A stretch of DNA of 64,000 bases, from contig NZ_KQ483358.1 in the NCBI RefSeq assembly GCF_001432305.1, positions 508,790-572,789 of the forward strand. The letters are read 5' to 3'. This document shows, one piece after another, positions 41,323 to 48,950 of this stretch. A program made the position numbers and the translations under genes. The DNA is from Curvibacter sp. PAE-UM (GTDB taxonomy: Bacteria > Pseudomonadota > Gammaproteobacteria > Burkholderiales > Burkholderiaceae_C). Every line of letters begins with the position of its first letter. Within the stretch, counting starts at the first letter, position 1. The notes beneath the pieces were generated by a model, which made no database searches, was not told the DNA's origin, and saw only the letters and a program-made list of their open reading frames with translations.

Positions 41323-41925
41323 ATGAACTCGCTACGCGCCCATTGGCTGGCGCTGGCCGTCTGTTCCGCAGCGGCTGGCCCCGCAGTGGCACAGAATATT
41401 TATACCGAACTGGGCCTGCCCGGTCTGTACTCGCTCAGCGGCAGCCTGAGCCTGCGCGGTGACTCCACCCCGGGCCTGAACTGGAATCGCTCCGGCAGTG
41501 AGGGCCTGGTGGATACCGGCGCCGGACTCCAGGCGAACCGCGCCCGGGTGTATGCCGACTGGTTCCCCTTCGGTGGCGGCCTGCGTCTTGTGGGTGGCGT
41601 CAACCTCACCGAGAACCGACCGGACCTCGTCAATGCACCGGTGAACGGCTTGGCCGGCAACCCGAACAGCCTGCGCCTGAAATACCCCAGCTCTTCCACC
41701 TATCTGGGCATCGGCTACGGGCAGCACACCCTCTCAAGCAAGGGCCTGGGCTTTTATGCCGACATGGGGGTCTCACTGAGCACCCTGCCGGCCGACGCCG
41801 ACACCAGCCAGGGCGGCGGCACCAGTTCGGCGGCAGGCATGGAAGGCTGGCGCACACAGACCAACGGCTGGCTGGGCTTTCGTTACCTGCCCAGCGTTTC
41901 GCTTGGCCTGATCTACCGCTACTGA
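41323..41925 (+). CDS. Small outer-membrane beta-barrel protein, paralogue A
   Basis: 200 residues from ATG 41323. Signal peptide about 1-23 (ending AVAQ). The mature part has alternating hydrophobic strands and ends in SVSLGLIYRY, with the terminal aromatic residue expected for BAM-assembled barrels; about eight strands fit the length. It shares several blocks with the next gene: QNIYTELGLPGLYSL, ADWFPFGGGLRLVGGVN, LKYPSSSTYLGIGYG and SKGLGFYADMGVSL. I do not recognise a named family. The upstream gap (41192-41322) holds AT-rich promoter-like DNA but no clear site. Confidence 0.75.
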   Translation: MNSLRAHWLALAVCSAAAGPAVAQNIYTELGLPGLYSLSGSLSLRGDSTPGLNWNRSGSEGLVDTGAGLQANRARVYADWFPFGGGLRLVGGVNLTENRPDLVNAPVNGLAGNPNSLRLKYPSSSTYLGIGYGQHTLSSKGLGFYADMGVSLSTLPADADTSQGGGTSSAAGMEGWRTQTNGWLGFRYLPSVSLGLIYRY

Positions 41926-42067
41926 AGCGCTACGCCCGAGCGCTTCGGGCTCCTCGCGCAGGCCAGAAAACTCTGTCTGTGCCCGACTACCACCAGGGGT
42001 TACCGATGGCCCAAACGCCCCTGTTTTGAAATAATTGCGGCCTGAATTCCCTTTTTACTCTCCTGAA

Positions 42068-42709
42068 ATGAAAAAATACCTCATCAGCCTGGGCCTGCTC
42101 GCCAGCTTGGGCGCCAACGTCCAGGCGCAAGACATCTATGGCGGCATCGGCTTGCCCGGCCTTTACACCCTCGGTTATGCCCACCCCGTCAGCAAGAGCT
42201 GGGGGGTGCGCGGCGAATATGCCGGCGGCCTGTCGGCCAGCGCCAGCGGTACCGACAACGGCGTGCGCTACGACGCGACCTTCAAATCCAGCCGCGCCGG
42301 CCTCTTTGCCGACTGGTTTCCCTTCAGCGGCGGGTTCCGCCTGGTCGGCGGCGTCACGGCCAACGACACCAAGCTGACCGTGAATGGCGTGGGTGGTCCC
42401 AACACCACCATCGGCAGCGTCACGACCGATACCACCGGCAAGAAATTCAATGTGAGCCTGAAATACCCGAGCACCACCGCCTACCTGGGCCTGGGCTATG
42501 GCCACCACGTCTCGACCAAAGGTCTGGGCTTTTATGCCGACGCCGGCATCACCCTCGGCTCTTTCACGGCCGACATCGATACCGACTTGGTGGGCTACAA
42601 CGGCATAACCCAAGCCGATGTCGATGCACAGAAGAAGAAGATGAATGACTCCCTTGGAGGCTTGGGCTACCTGCCCAGCGTTTCCGTCGGCATGGTCTAT
42701 CGCTTCTGA
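42068..42709 (+). CDS. Small outer-membrane beta-barrel protein, paralogue B
   Basis: 213 residues from ATG 42068. Signal peptide about 1-20 (MKKYLISLGLLASLGANVQA). Blocks shared with paralogue A in the same order are QDIYGGIGLPGLYTL, ADWFPFSGGFRLVGGVT, LKYPSTTAYLGLGYGHH, TKGLGFYADAGITLG and LGYLPSVSVGMVYRF; the last residue is Phe. It is probably an outer-membrane porin-like or structural barrel of about eight strands. It has its own leader (41926-42067) sharing CTGAATTC with that of paralogue A. A bidirectional terminator follows. Confidence 0.78.
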   Translation: MKKYLISLGLLASLGANVQAQDIYGGIGLPGLYTLGYAHPVSKSWGVRGEYAGGLSASASGTDNGVRYDATFKSSRAGLFADWFPFSGGFRLVGGVTANDTKLTVNGVGGPNTTIGSVTTDTTGKKFNVSLKYPSTTAYLGLGYGHHVSTKGLGFYADAGITLGSFTADIDTDLVGYNGITQADVDAQKKKMNDSLGGLGYLPSVSVGMVYRF

Positions 42710-42725
42710 TCGACGACCCGCCCCC

Positions 42726-42760
42726 ATGAAAAAAACGCAGCCCGGCTGCGCTTTTTTCAT
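42726..42760. terminator. Bidirectional terminator after paralogue B and the M48 gene
   Basis: An A-run, CGCAGC-CCG-GCTGCG and a T-run form a nearly perfect palindrome (42726-42760) that would end transcripts from both sides. The stop of the M48 gene (42759-42757) lies inside it. Confidence 0.85.
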
Positions 42761-43635
42761 GGCCGGCCGGTGCCGCGCGGTGAAACCGGCGAGCGTGCCC
42801 GCTCGTACAACGGCAGCACCTTGGGGAGGTTCTTCTCGATCTCGGCGATGCGCGTCTTGCCCGAGGGATGGGTCGAGAGCCACTGGGGCGGGGCGCCCTT
42901 GCTGGCGGCACTCATCTTCTGCCAGAGGCTGACACCGGCGCGCGGGTCGTAGCCGGCGCGCGCGGCCAGTTCCAGGCCGACCAGGTCAGCCTCCGATTCA
43001 TCGCTGCGGCTGAACTCCAGCGCCAGCAGGTTGGCGCCGCCGCGCGCCACGCCATCGGTCAGGCGCGGGTCCACCCCCAGCCAGGCAGCCACCACCGCGC
43101 CGCCCACGCGTGCCACACCCTGGGTCACGGCGCCCTTGCCCATGCGCTCGCGCGCATGCTCGCGCAGCGCATGCGCCATCTCGTGGCCCATGACCATGGC
43201 CACCTCGTCGTCGCTAAGCTGCAGCCGCTCCAGGATGCCGGTATAGAAGGCGATCTTGCCGCCAGGCATGCAAAAGGCATTGACCTGCGGCGAGTTGATC
43301 ACGCTGACCGACCACTTCCAGTCCTGCGCACGCGGATTCCACGCCAGCGCGTGGGGAATGATCTTCCTGGCGATGGCCTGCAGCCGCTGCACCTGCGGAT
43401 GGTCCCTGGGCAGCAAGGCATGCTTGCTGGCCGCCTGCATCTGGAGCTGGGTGTATTGCTGCTCGGCCGTTTTCTCGACCTGCTCGGCCGACACCAGCTT
43501 GGTGAAGGCCGAGTTCTTGCCCACGTCCACGCCGTCGCGCTGGGGCGCAGGACGCTCCTTGCAGCCTGTCAGCAGCAGGGCGGCCATCAGCAGGGCACTC
43601 AGGGCGGCAAAGGAAAGTCGTCTGGTTTCGATCAT
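42757..43635 (-). CDS. M48-family metalloprotease lipoprotein
   Basis: 292 residues from ATG 43635; starts at 43641 or 43677 would add 2 or 14 residues. The lipobox LLLTGC follows the signal helix, so it is a lipoprotein. The zinc site is H151-E152-M-A-H155 in GHEMAHALREH, with the third-ligand Glu in SRSDESEADLVGLELA. It resembles BepA/LoiP-type M48 proteases that act in outer-membrane protein quality control, which fits the neighbouring barrel genes and the CpxR-like system. The promoter region is shared with the divergent AmpG-type gene. Confidence 0.88.
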   Translation of the reverse strand: MIETRRLSFAALSALLMAALLLTGCKERPAPQRDGVDVGKNSAFTKLVSAEQVEKTAEQQYTQLQMQAASKHALLPRDHPQVQRLQAIARKIIPHALAWNPRAQDWKWSVSVINSPQVNAFCMPGGKIAFYTGILERLQLSDDEVAMVMGHEMAHALREHARERMGKGAVTQGVARVGGAVVAAWLGVDPRLTDGVARGGANLLALEFSRSDESEADLVGLELAARAGYDPRAGVSLWQKMSAASKGAPPQWLSTHPSGKTRIAEIEKNLPKVLPLYERARSPVSPRGTGRP

Positions 43636-43662
43636 GGGCATGGTGAGCAGGAGGGCTGCGCT

Positions 43663-43668
43663 TATTAT
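43663..43668 (+). promoter_or_regulatory. -10 element giving a possibly leaderless AmpG-type mRNA
   Basis: TATTAT (five of six matches to TATAAT) ends seven bases before the A of ATG 43676, so transcription would begin at or next to the start codon. No Shine-Dalgarno sequence is close enough. The same AT block read on the minus strand (AATAATA) may serve the divergent protease gene. Confidence 0.4.
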
Positions 43669-43675
43669 TCCCCGC

Positions 43676-45004
43676 ATGACATCAAGTGCGCCCGAACCGG
43701 ATCAACTCAAGCCCTCCTGGGCCGACACGCTGCGCGTCTACCTCGAACCCGCCACCCTGCGCATGCTGGCCCTGGGTTTTGCGGCCGGCCTACCCCTGCT
43801 GCTGGTGCTGGGCACGCTGAGTTTCCGTCTGCGCGAGGCCGGCATCGGCCGCGACACCATCGGTGAACTCAGCTGGGTCGGCCTGGCCTATGCCTTCAAG
43901 TGGGCCTGGGCCCCGCTGGTGGACCGCCTGCCGCTGCCCGGCCTGACCCGCTGGCTGGGCCTGCGCCGCAGCTGGCTGCTGCTCTCGCAGATGGCCATCA
44001 TGACCGGGTTGGTCGGCATGGCACTGGCCAACCCGCAGGACGGCCTGCATGCCGTGGTCTGGTGTGCGCTGGCCGTGGCCTTTGCGTCGGCCACGCAGGA
44101 CATCGCGCTGGACGCCTTCCGCATCGAATCGGCCGGGGCCGAGCGCCAGGCCGCGCTGGCAGCGGCCTACCAGACCGGCTACCGCATGGCCATGATCTGG
44201 GCCGGCGCCGGCGTGCTGTGGCTGGCCGCGCGCGCCGAAATCCAGGCCACGGGCTACCAGAACGCCGCCTGGGCCACGGCCTACCTGGTCATGGCGGCCA
44301 GCATGCTGCCCGGCGTGCTGACCGTGTTGTTCTCGCGCGAACCCAAACGCCACGAACTGCCGCCGGCGCGCAGTGTGAGCGAGTGGCTGCAGGGCGCCGT
44401 GGTGGAGCCCTTCACCGACTTCCTGGGCCGCTACAAGTGGCAGGCCGGCCTGATCCTGGCGCTGATCGCCGTCTACCGCATCAGCGACGTGGTCATGGGC
44501 ATCATGGCCAACCCCTTCTACGTGGACATGGGCTACAGCAAGGACGAGGTGGCCGCCGTGACCAAGGTCTACGGCGTCATCATGACCCTGGTGGGCGCCT
44601 TCGTGGGCGGCGTGCTGGCCATGCGCCTGGGCGTGATGCGCGTGCTCATGCTGGGCGCCGTGCTCAGCGCGGCCAGCAACCTGCTGTTTGCCTGGCTGGG
44701 CTCGCGCGGGCACGACGTGACGGCGCTGATCTTTGTGATCTCGGCCGACAACCTCTCCAGCGGCATCGCCTCGGCCGCTTTCATCGCCTACCTCTCCAGC
44801 CTGACCAACATCAGCTACTCGGCCACGCAGTACGCCCTGTTCAGTTCCATGATGCTGCTGGCGCCCAAGTTCATCGCGGGTTTCTCGGGCCACTATGTGG
44901 ACGCCTACGGCTACAGCCAGTTCTTCGTCTCCACCGCCCTGTTGGGCCTGCCCGTGCTGCTGCTGGTAGGGCTGGCGGCGCGGGCCGCACGGCGTCAAGG
45001 CTAG
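43676..45004 (+). CDS. AmpG-type MFS permease
   Basis: 442 residues, 12 helices. The start PATLRMLALGFAAGLPLLLVLGTLSFRLREAGI and the following GLAYAFKWAWAPLVDR are the AmpG signature; DIALDAFRIE in helix 4-5 is also typical. AmpG imports anhydromuropeptides released from the cell wall for recycling. Other AmpG-like permeases have different cargo, so the exact substrate is inference. The gene sits between an envelope protease and an envelope-stress-type two-component system. Confidence 0.87.
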   Translation: MTSSAPEPDQLKPSWADTLRVYLEPATLRMLALGFAAGLPLLLVLGTLSFRLREAGIGRDTIGELSWVGLAYAFKWAWAPLVDRLPLPGLTRWLGLRRSWLLLSQMAIMTGLVGMALANPQDGLHAVVWCALAVAFASATQDIALDAFRIESAGAERQAALAAAYQTGYRMAMIWAGAGVLWLAARAEIQATGYQNAAWATAYLVMAASMLPGVLTVLFSREPKRHELPPARSVSEWLQGAVVEPFTDFLGRYKWQAGLILALIAVYRISDVVMGIMANPFYVDMGYSKDEVAAVTKVYGVIMTLVGAFVGGVLAMRLGVMRVLMLGAVLSAASNLLFAWLGSRGHDVTALIFVISADNLSSGIASAAFIAYLSSLTNISYSATQYALFSSMMLLAPKFIAGFSGHYVDAYGYSQFFVSTALLGLPVLLLVGLAARAARRQG

Positions 45005-45006
45005 CG

Positions 45007-45021
45007 TTTACCTATCTTTAC
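45007..45021. promoter_or_regulatory. CpxR-type direct repeat upstream of the response regulator gene
   Basis: TTTAC-N5-TTTAC reads as GTAAA-N5-GTAAA on the other strand, which is exactly the form of the CpxR box known from enterobacteria. It lies 44 bp before ATG 45066, a normal place for autoregulation by an OmpR-family regulator. Confidence 0.5.
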
Positions 45022-45065
45022 GGGCGCGACAAGGCCGGCTGACGGCTGCGCAGCATCATGGGCAC

Positions 45066-45794
45066 ATGGATAAACTCGCGAACATGAGCCAGCCCCTGCT
45101 GATGATCGAGGATGATGCCCGCCTGGCCGCTATGGTCAGCGAGTATCTGGCGCAGTCCGGTTACACCGTGGAGATCGCGGGCAGTGGCGAGGAAGGTCTG
45201 GCCCGCCTGCAGGCCGCCCATCCCGCGCCCCAACTCCTGGTTCTCGACCTGATGCTGCCCGACATGGACGGGCTGGAGATCTGCCGCCGCATCCGTGCCC
45301 TGCCCTCGGCCCTGGCGCAGACCCCCATCCTGATGCTCACCGCCAAGGGCGACCCCATGGACCGCGTGATCGGCCTGGAAATGGGCGCCGACGACTACCT
45401 GGCCAAGCCTTTCGAGCCGCGTGAGCTGCTGGCGCGCATCCGCGCCGTGCTGCGCCGCCGCGGCGGCAACGGTCCGGCGCCGGCCAGCCAGCTACGCTTC
45501 GGCTCACTGGCCATCGACCGCGACGCGCGCACCGTCAGCGTCAACGGGGCTGCCTGCGAGCTCACCTCCTACCAGTTCGACCTGCTGGTCGCGCTGGCCG
45601 AACGCGCCGGGCGCGTGCTCACGCGCGACCAGATCATGGAAGCCGTGCGCGGGCGCGAACTGGAGGCCTTCGACCGTTCGATCGACGTGCACATGGGCCG
45701 CATCCGTGCCGCCATTGAAGCCGACCCCAAGGCACCCAAGCGCATCCTGACGGTGCGCGGCGTGGGCTACGTCTTCGCCCGCCAGCAGGACTGA
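45066..45794 (+). CDS. OmpR-family response regulator (CpxR/RstA-like)
   Basis: 242 residues. The receiver domain has the acidic pocket IEDD at the start, phospho-acceptor D61 in LLVLDLMLPDMDG, the switch Thr in LMLTAKGD and the Lys in YLAKPFEPREL. The C-terminal winged-helix (about 140-240) has the Trans_reg_C ending RILTVRGVGYVFAR. A GTAAA-N5-GTAAA box lies upstream, suggesting CpxR-like DNA recognition and autoregulation. The kinase gene follows after one base. A second possible start is ATG 45084. Confidence 0.92.
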   Translation: MDKLANMSQPLLMIEDDARLAAMVSEYLAQSGYTVEIAGSGEEGLARLQAAHPAPQLLVLDLMLPDMDGLEICRRIRALPSALAQTPILMLTAKGDPMDRVIGLEMGADDYLAKPFEPRELLARIRAVLRRRGGNGPAPASQLRFGSLAIDRDARTVSVNGAACELTSYQFDLLVALAERAGRVLTRDQIMEAVRGRELEAFDRSIDVHMGRIRAAIEADPKAPKRILTVRGVGYVFARQQD

Positions 45795-45795
45795 C

Positions 45796-46986
45796 ATGGG
45801 CACGCCGCTGACCCAGCGCCTCTACATCCGCATCTGGCTGGCCGTGGTGGCCGCCATCGTGCTGCTGACCCTGATCTTCGGCTGGATCTGGCGCGAGGAA
45901 GCGGAACGCGAGCGCGCCCAGCGCCCGGGCCGCGAGATCATCCTGCGCAATGCCCAGGGCGAAGTGCTCGGCCAGGCCCAGACCCGGGGCGCGCGCGTGC
46001 CCGGCCAGGGCTGGGAGTTCGAAGTGCCGCTGCGCGACGGCCAGACCGTCTTTGTGCAATTGCCGCGCCCCGGCAACCGCCCGCCGCCCTCGCCGCCGCT
46101 GGGCCCGACCGGCCTGCCCCCACCCTACAACCTGCTCGTACTGCTCGGCCTGGTGGCCGCCGCTGTGGCCCTGGGCGCCTACCCCATCGTGCGCCGGCTG
46201 ACCAAACGGCTCGAAACCCTGCAACAGGGCGTGGAGCGCTGGGGCGAGGGTGACCTGGCGCGCCGCCTGCCCGAGGACGGGCAGGACGAAGTGGCCTTCC
46301 TGGCACAACGCTTCAACATCGCCGCCGCCCGCGTGCAGGCCCTGCTCCTGTCGCACAAGGCCCTGCTGGCCAATGCCTCGCATGAGTTGCGTTCGCCCCT
46401 GGCACGCATCCGCATGGGCCTGGAACTCATGCAGGCCCAGCCCAGCCCGGCCACCCATGAGGAAATGGCACGGAATATCCGCGAGCTGGACCAGCTGATC
46501 GACGAAATCCTGCTGGCCAGCCGGCTGGACGCCAGCCCCGATGATCTGGGGCCGCTGGAGCCGGTCGAACTGGTCGGCCTGTGCGCCGAGGAATGCGCCC
46601 GCACCGGCGCCGAACTCGAAGCGCCGGCCGGCACCACCAGCGTCCTGGTTTCGGGCCTGACCCGCCTGCTGCGCCGCGCCCTGCGCAACCTGCTGGAAAA
46701 CGCCCGCCGGCATGGCGGCGGCGAGGTGACCCTGACCCTGCAGACCCAGGGCGCGCACGTCGAGATCCGGGTCTGCGACCAGGGGCAGGGCATCCCGCCC
46801 GCCTTGCGCGAGCGCATCTTCGAGCCTTTCTTCCGTCTGCCCGGCGCCTCCGAGCGCGAGGGCGGGGTGGGCCTGGGCCTGGCCCTGGTGCGTTCCATCG
46901 CCCAGCGCCACGGCGGCACGGTGCACAACGAGGAACGCCCGGGCGGCGGTGCCTGCTTCGTGTTGCGCCTGCCGCTGACCAGCTGA
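45796..46986 (+). CDS. Sensor histidine kinase, partner of the regulator
   Basis: 396 residues. Two membrane helices (about 12-34 and 114-132) enclose a periplasmic loop of roughly 80 residues that is Pro-rich before helix 2. A HAMP domain (about 133-185), the H-box with H196 in ASHELRSPLARIRMGLEL, the N-box NLLENARRHGGG and the G-boxes DQGQGIPP and GGVGLGLALVRSIA follow. The loop is shorter than in E. coli CpxA, so the signal may differ. It is coupled to the regulator gene with one base between stop and start. Confidence 0.93.
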   Translation: MGTPLTQRLYIRIWLAVVAAIVLLTLIFGWIWREEAERERAQRPGREIILRNAQGEVLGQAQTRGARVPGQGWEFEVPLRDGQTVFVQLPRPGNRPPPSPPLGPTGLPPPYNLLVLLGLVAAAVALGAYPIVRRLTKRLETLQQGVERWGEGDLARRLPEDGQDEVAFLAQRFNIAAARVQALLLSHKALLANASHELRSPLARIRMGLELMQAQPSPATHEEMARNIRELDQLIDEILLASRLDASPDDLGPLEPVELVGLCAEECARTGAELEAPAGTTSVLVSGLTRLLRRALRNLLENARRHGGGEVTLTLQTQGAHVEIRVCDQGQGIPPALRERIFEPFFRLPGASEREGGVGLGLALVRSIAQRHGGTVHNEERPGGGACFVLRLPLTS

Positions 46987-47095
46987 CCAAGCAAACGCCC
47001 CGGGCGTGAAAAACCGCACGCTGCCGGTCCGGCAGGGGCTGGCGCAAGCGGTCCGTGTTTCCTATTGTTATGACAGACAAGGGGGAACACACACC

Positions 47096-47323
47096 ATGAG
47101 CGCCACCGCCACCCGTCCACCGCAGCCCGACCGCTCGACCATCGTCGCGCGGCACCAGAGCTACCGCGGCCTGAAGATCGAGCAGAACCTGCTGAGCCAG
47201 TTCACCATGTACGTCGTGGAACTGGACCAGTTCGGCCTGTTCATTTCCGATTCCCGGCCTGAAGCCTTCGATATGGCCTTCGAAGCCCTGTTCAGCGCCA
47301 GCCCGCAAGCCCGGACCGCCTGA
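47096..47323 (+). CDS. 75-residue orphan protein
   Basis: MSATATRPPQPDRSTIVARH begins a short disordered N-terminus; the remaining half (YRGLKIEQNLLSQFTMYVVELDQFGLFISDSRPEAF and a last helix) looks like a small folded domain. A strong ribosome site (AAGGGGGAA) precedes ATG 47096, and codon use matches the neighbours. No signal peptide or membrane helix. I do not recognise a family. It could be cotranscribed with the kinase (109-bp gap) or use its own promoter near 47067 (TATTGTTATG). Confidence 0.6.
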   Translation: MSATATRPPQPDRSTIVARHQSYRGLKIEQNLLSQFTMYVVELDQFGLFISDSRPEAFDMAFEALFSASPQARTA

Positions 47324-47364
47324 AAACGCATCCTGAATGTCTTATTTCGAGACACTTTGGACGT

Positions 47365-47388
47365 CATATCCCCAATTTGTGGGATATG
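47365..47388. repeat. 8-bp inverted repeat CATATCCC...GGGATATG
   Basis: CATATCCC and GGGATATG flank an 8-bp spacer. It lies 20 bp before a -10-like TATATT (47408-47413) that has no good -35 element, the layout of an operator or activator site. No T-run follows, so it is not a terminator. Confidence 0.5.
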
Positions 47389-47419
47389 CCGGATGCAAAC
47401 GGCTGGCTATATTTGTGCC

Positions 47420-47554
47420 TGTACTGCTGTCACAGTCAAGTTTCAAAGCTTAAGGCCGGTCCCCCGCCAGACAAGAACGAGGGGGCCGCCGTTCGATCCC
47501 AACGACGTCCTTTCGAGGACTTTTCAAAGCCACCCGCAAGGGTGGCTTTTTTTT
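47420..47554 (+). ncRNA. Candidate small structured RNA ending in a terminator
   Basis: The 247-bp gap between the orphan gene and waaF has no credible protein gene. Downstream of a -10-like TATATT (47408-47413) lie a GG(U)CCCCC/GGGGGCC stem (47458-47487), GTCCT-TTCG-AGGAC (47507-47520) and then AAAGCCACCC-GCAA-GGGTGGCTTT with a T-run (47526-47554). Three stems in a row with stable UUCG and GCAA loops suggest a defined RNA. The start point is a guess, because no -35 element is seen. Confidence 0.4.
47526..47554 (+). terminator. Intrinsic terminator with GCAA loop
   Basis: AAAGCCACCC (47526-47535), loop GCAA, GGGTGGCTTT (47540-47549) and a further T-run form a strong plus-strand terminator, ending whatever is transcribed from the orphan gene or the candidate RNA. 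It is 17 bp from the end of the convergent waaF. Confidence 0.88.
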
Positions 47555-47570
47555 CGGCTGAACCGCACCT

Positions 47571-48596
47571 TTAGAGCGCAGCGCGCACGCGATCAGCCGT
47601 GATGTCGTTGAGGCAGCGCAGATGGCCTAGCGGGCATACACGCTGGAAGCAGGGCGCGCAGTCCAGCGGTGGCTGGTAGGCGGGGTCATCCTTGAGCCAG
47701 AGCACTTTCGCGCGCGCGCTGAGCGGCGGCGTGTGCAGCGGGCTGCTGGAGCCGAAGATGGCGACCTGCGGCACGTCCAGCGCGGCGGCCACGTGCATGA
47801 GCCCGGTGTCGTTGCTGATGACGCGGCGCGCCGCCGCAATCAGGGCAAAGGCTTCGGCCAGGGTTGTGGTGCCAGCCAGGTTGCGGCAATCGGCCCCGGC
47901 AGCCAGCGCAACGATCTCGGTGCCCAGCGGCGCTTCCTTGCCCGATCCCAGCACGATCACCGGCGCGTCGAGCTGCTGTGCCAATTCGGCGTAACGCTGC
48001 ACAGGCCAGCGCTTGGCCGGGCCGTATTCGGCACCCGGCACGAAGACGTAGTAGCCCCCACGTGCCAGCCCCAGCTTGGCCAGCACGGCATCACACTGGG
48101 CCGTATCGACGTGCAGGTGCGGCCGGTCGGCCTCGATACCCGCTTCTCCACTGAGCGCCGAATAGAAGGCCACCATGGGCGGCCGTTTGTCCTTCGGGGG
48201 GTTCTTCAAGCGGTGCGTGAGCAGGCCCACGCGCGCCTCACCCAGGTACCCCACGCGCTTGGGGATGCTGGCCAGGAAGGGCAGCAGCGCACTCTTGAGC
48301 GAATTGGGCAGCACATAGGCCACGTCGAAGCGGCCCTCGACCTGTTTGGCCAGCGAGCGCCGGGCCTTGAACTGCAGGCCGCCGTGGGCAAAGGGAAACT
48401 CGATGACTTCGGCCACCTGCGGCATGGCGCGGTAGACCGGCGCCACCCAGGGCAGGGCCCCGACGGTGAGCCGCTCGCCGCGAGCAGCGAGGCGTCGCAT
48501 CAGCGGCTCGGTCATGACCGCGTCGCCGATCCACTGGGGCGCAATGACAAGCGCCGCTACTGCGCGGGTCGGCAGCTTTGTCGCGTGCTCGCTCAC
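47571..48596 (-). CDS. waaF: ADP-heptose:LPS heptosyltransferase II
   Basis: 341 residues, GT9 family. LVIAPQWIGDAVMTEPLMRRL is the N-terminal signature, AEYGPAKRWPVQRYAELA binds the substrate, and the C-terminal NDTGLMHVAAALDVPQVAIFGSSSP holds the ADP-heptose site. It adds the second heptose to the LPS inner core in the cytoplasm. The chosen start is GTG 48596 with a GAGGA just before; a shorter start close to ALVIAPQW is possible. It is the third gene of ilvE-zinc finger-waaF. Confidence 0.93.
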   Translation of the reverse strand: MSEHATKLPTRAVAALVIAPQWIGDAVMTEPLMRRLAARGERLTVGALPWVAPVYRAMPQVAEVIEFPFAHGGLQFKARRSLAKQVEGRFDVAYVLPNSLKSALLPFLASIPKRVGYLGEARVGLLTHRLKNPPKDKRPPMVAFYSALSGEAGIEADRPHLHVDTAQCDAVLAKLGLARGGYYVFVPGAEYGPAKRWPVQRYAELAQQLDAPVIVLGSGKEAPLGTEIVALAAGADCRNLAGTTTLAEAFALIAAARRVISNDTGLMHVAAALDVPQVAIFGSSSPLHTPPLSARAKVLWLKDDPAYQPPLDCAPCFQRVCPLGHLRCLNDITADRVRAAL

Positions 48597-48677
48597 TCCT
48601 CGTCTACCTTTCCAGGTATGCCTCGTCGCTCGCTGCGCGGCTTCGCGCTGCCAACCCGCTCGCGACGCGGCGGGAAA

Positions 48678-48884
48678 TCAGTGGTGCGCGGCGAAATGTT
48701 CACCGGCCTTCAACTTGTAGACGGTGCCGCAGTAGGGGCACTTGGCCTCGCCGGTGTGCGCCACGTCCAGGTAGACCTTGGGGTGGCTGTTCCAGATCTT
48801 CATGTCGGCCTGGGGGCTGGGGCAATACACGCCGCCCTGGTGGTTCAGGTCCTGGGCCAGCAGTTCAACGGTGGACTTGCTCAT
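48678..48884 (-). CDS. Zinc-finger domain protein (zf-CHCC type)
   Basis: 68 residues. The metal ligands are C21 (VYCPSP) with a His near 34-40 and the pair CPYC (about 49-52), followed by GTVYKLKAGEHFAAHH. This matches the NDUFS6-like zf-CHCC family of very small zinc proteins that often sit between ilvE and waaF in Burkholderiales. Its function in bacteria is unknown. It lies 66 bp after ilvE; a hairpin (48906-48942) sits in the gap. Confidence 0.85.
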   Translation of the reverse strand: MSKSTVELLAQDLNHQGGVYCPSPQADMKIWNSHPKVYLDVAHTGEAKCPYCGTVYKLKAGEHFAAHH

Positions 48885-48905
48885 ATTTGCCTTTTCAATC
48901 AGTGA

Positions 48906-48942
48906 GGGTCAGAACACATCGCTGACGCAAGTGGTCTGACCC
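48906..48942. repeat. 12-bp inverted repeat between ilvE and the zinc-finger gene
   Basis: GGGTCAGAACAC (48906-48917) and GTGGTCTGACCC (48931-48942) pair with one mismatch around a 13-nt loop. There is no T-run on either strand, so it is more likely an mRNA processing or stabilising hairpin than a terminator. Confidence 0.6.
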
Positions 48943-48950
48943 GCCAGGTT

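Noticed and set aside
47419-47435. CTGT...ACAG resembling a LexA box
   Set aside because: The spacer is nine bases, not eight, and the site lies inside a hairpin-rich region without a repair gene.
47486-47505. GTTCGATCCC resembling a tRNA T-arm
   Set aside because: The flanks do not form a T-stem, and no anticodon or acceptor stem is found around it.
47377-47574. 65-codon plus-strand frame
   Set aside because: It reads through a strong intrinsic terminator and has no ribosome site or protein-like features.
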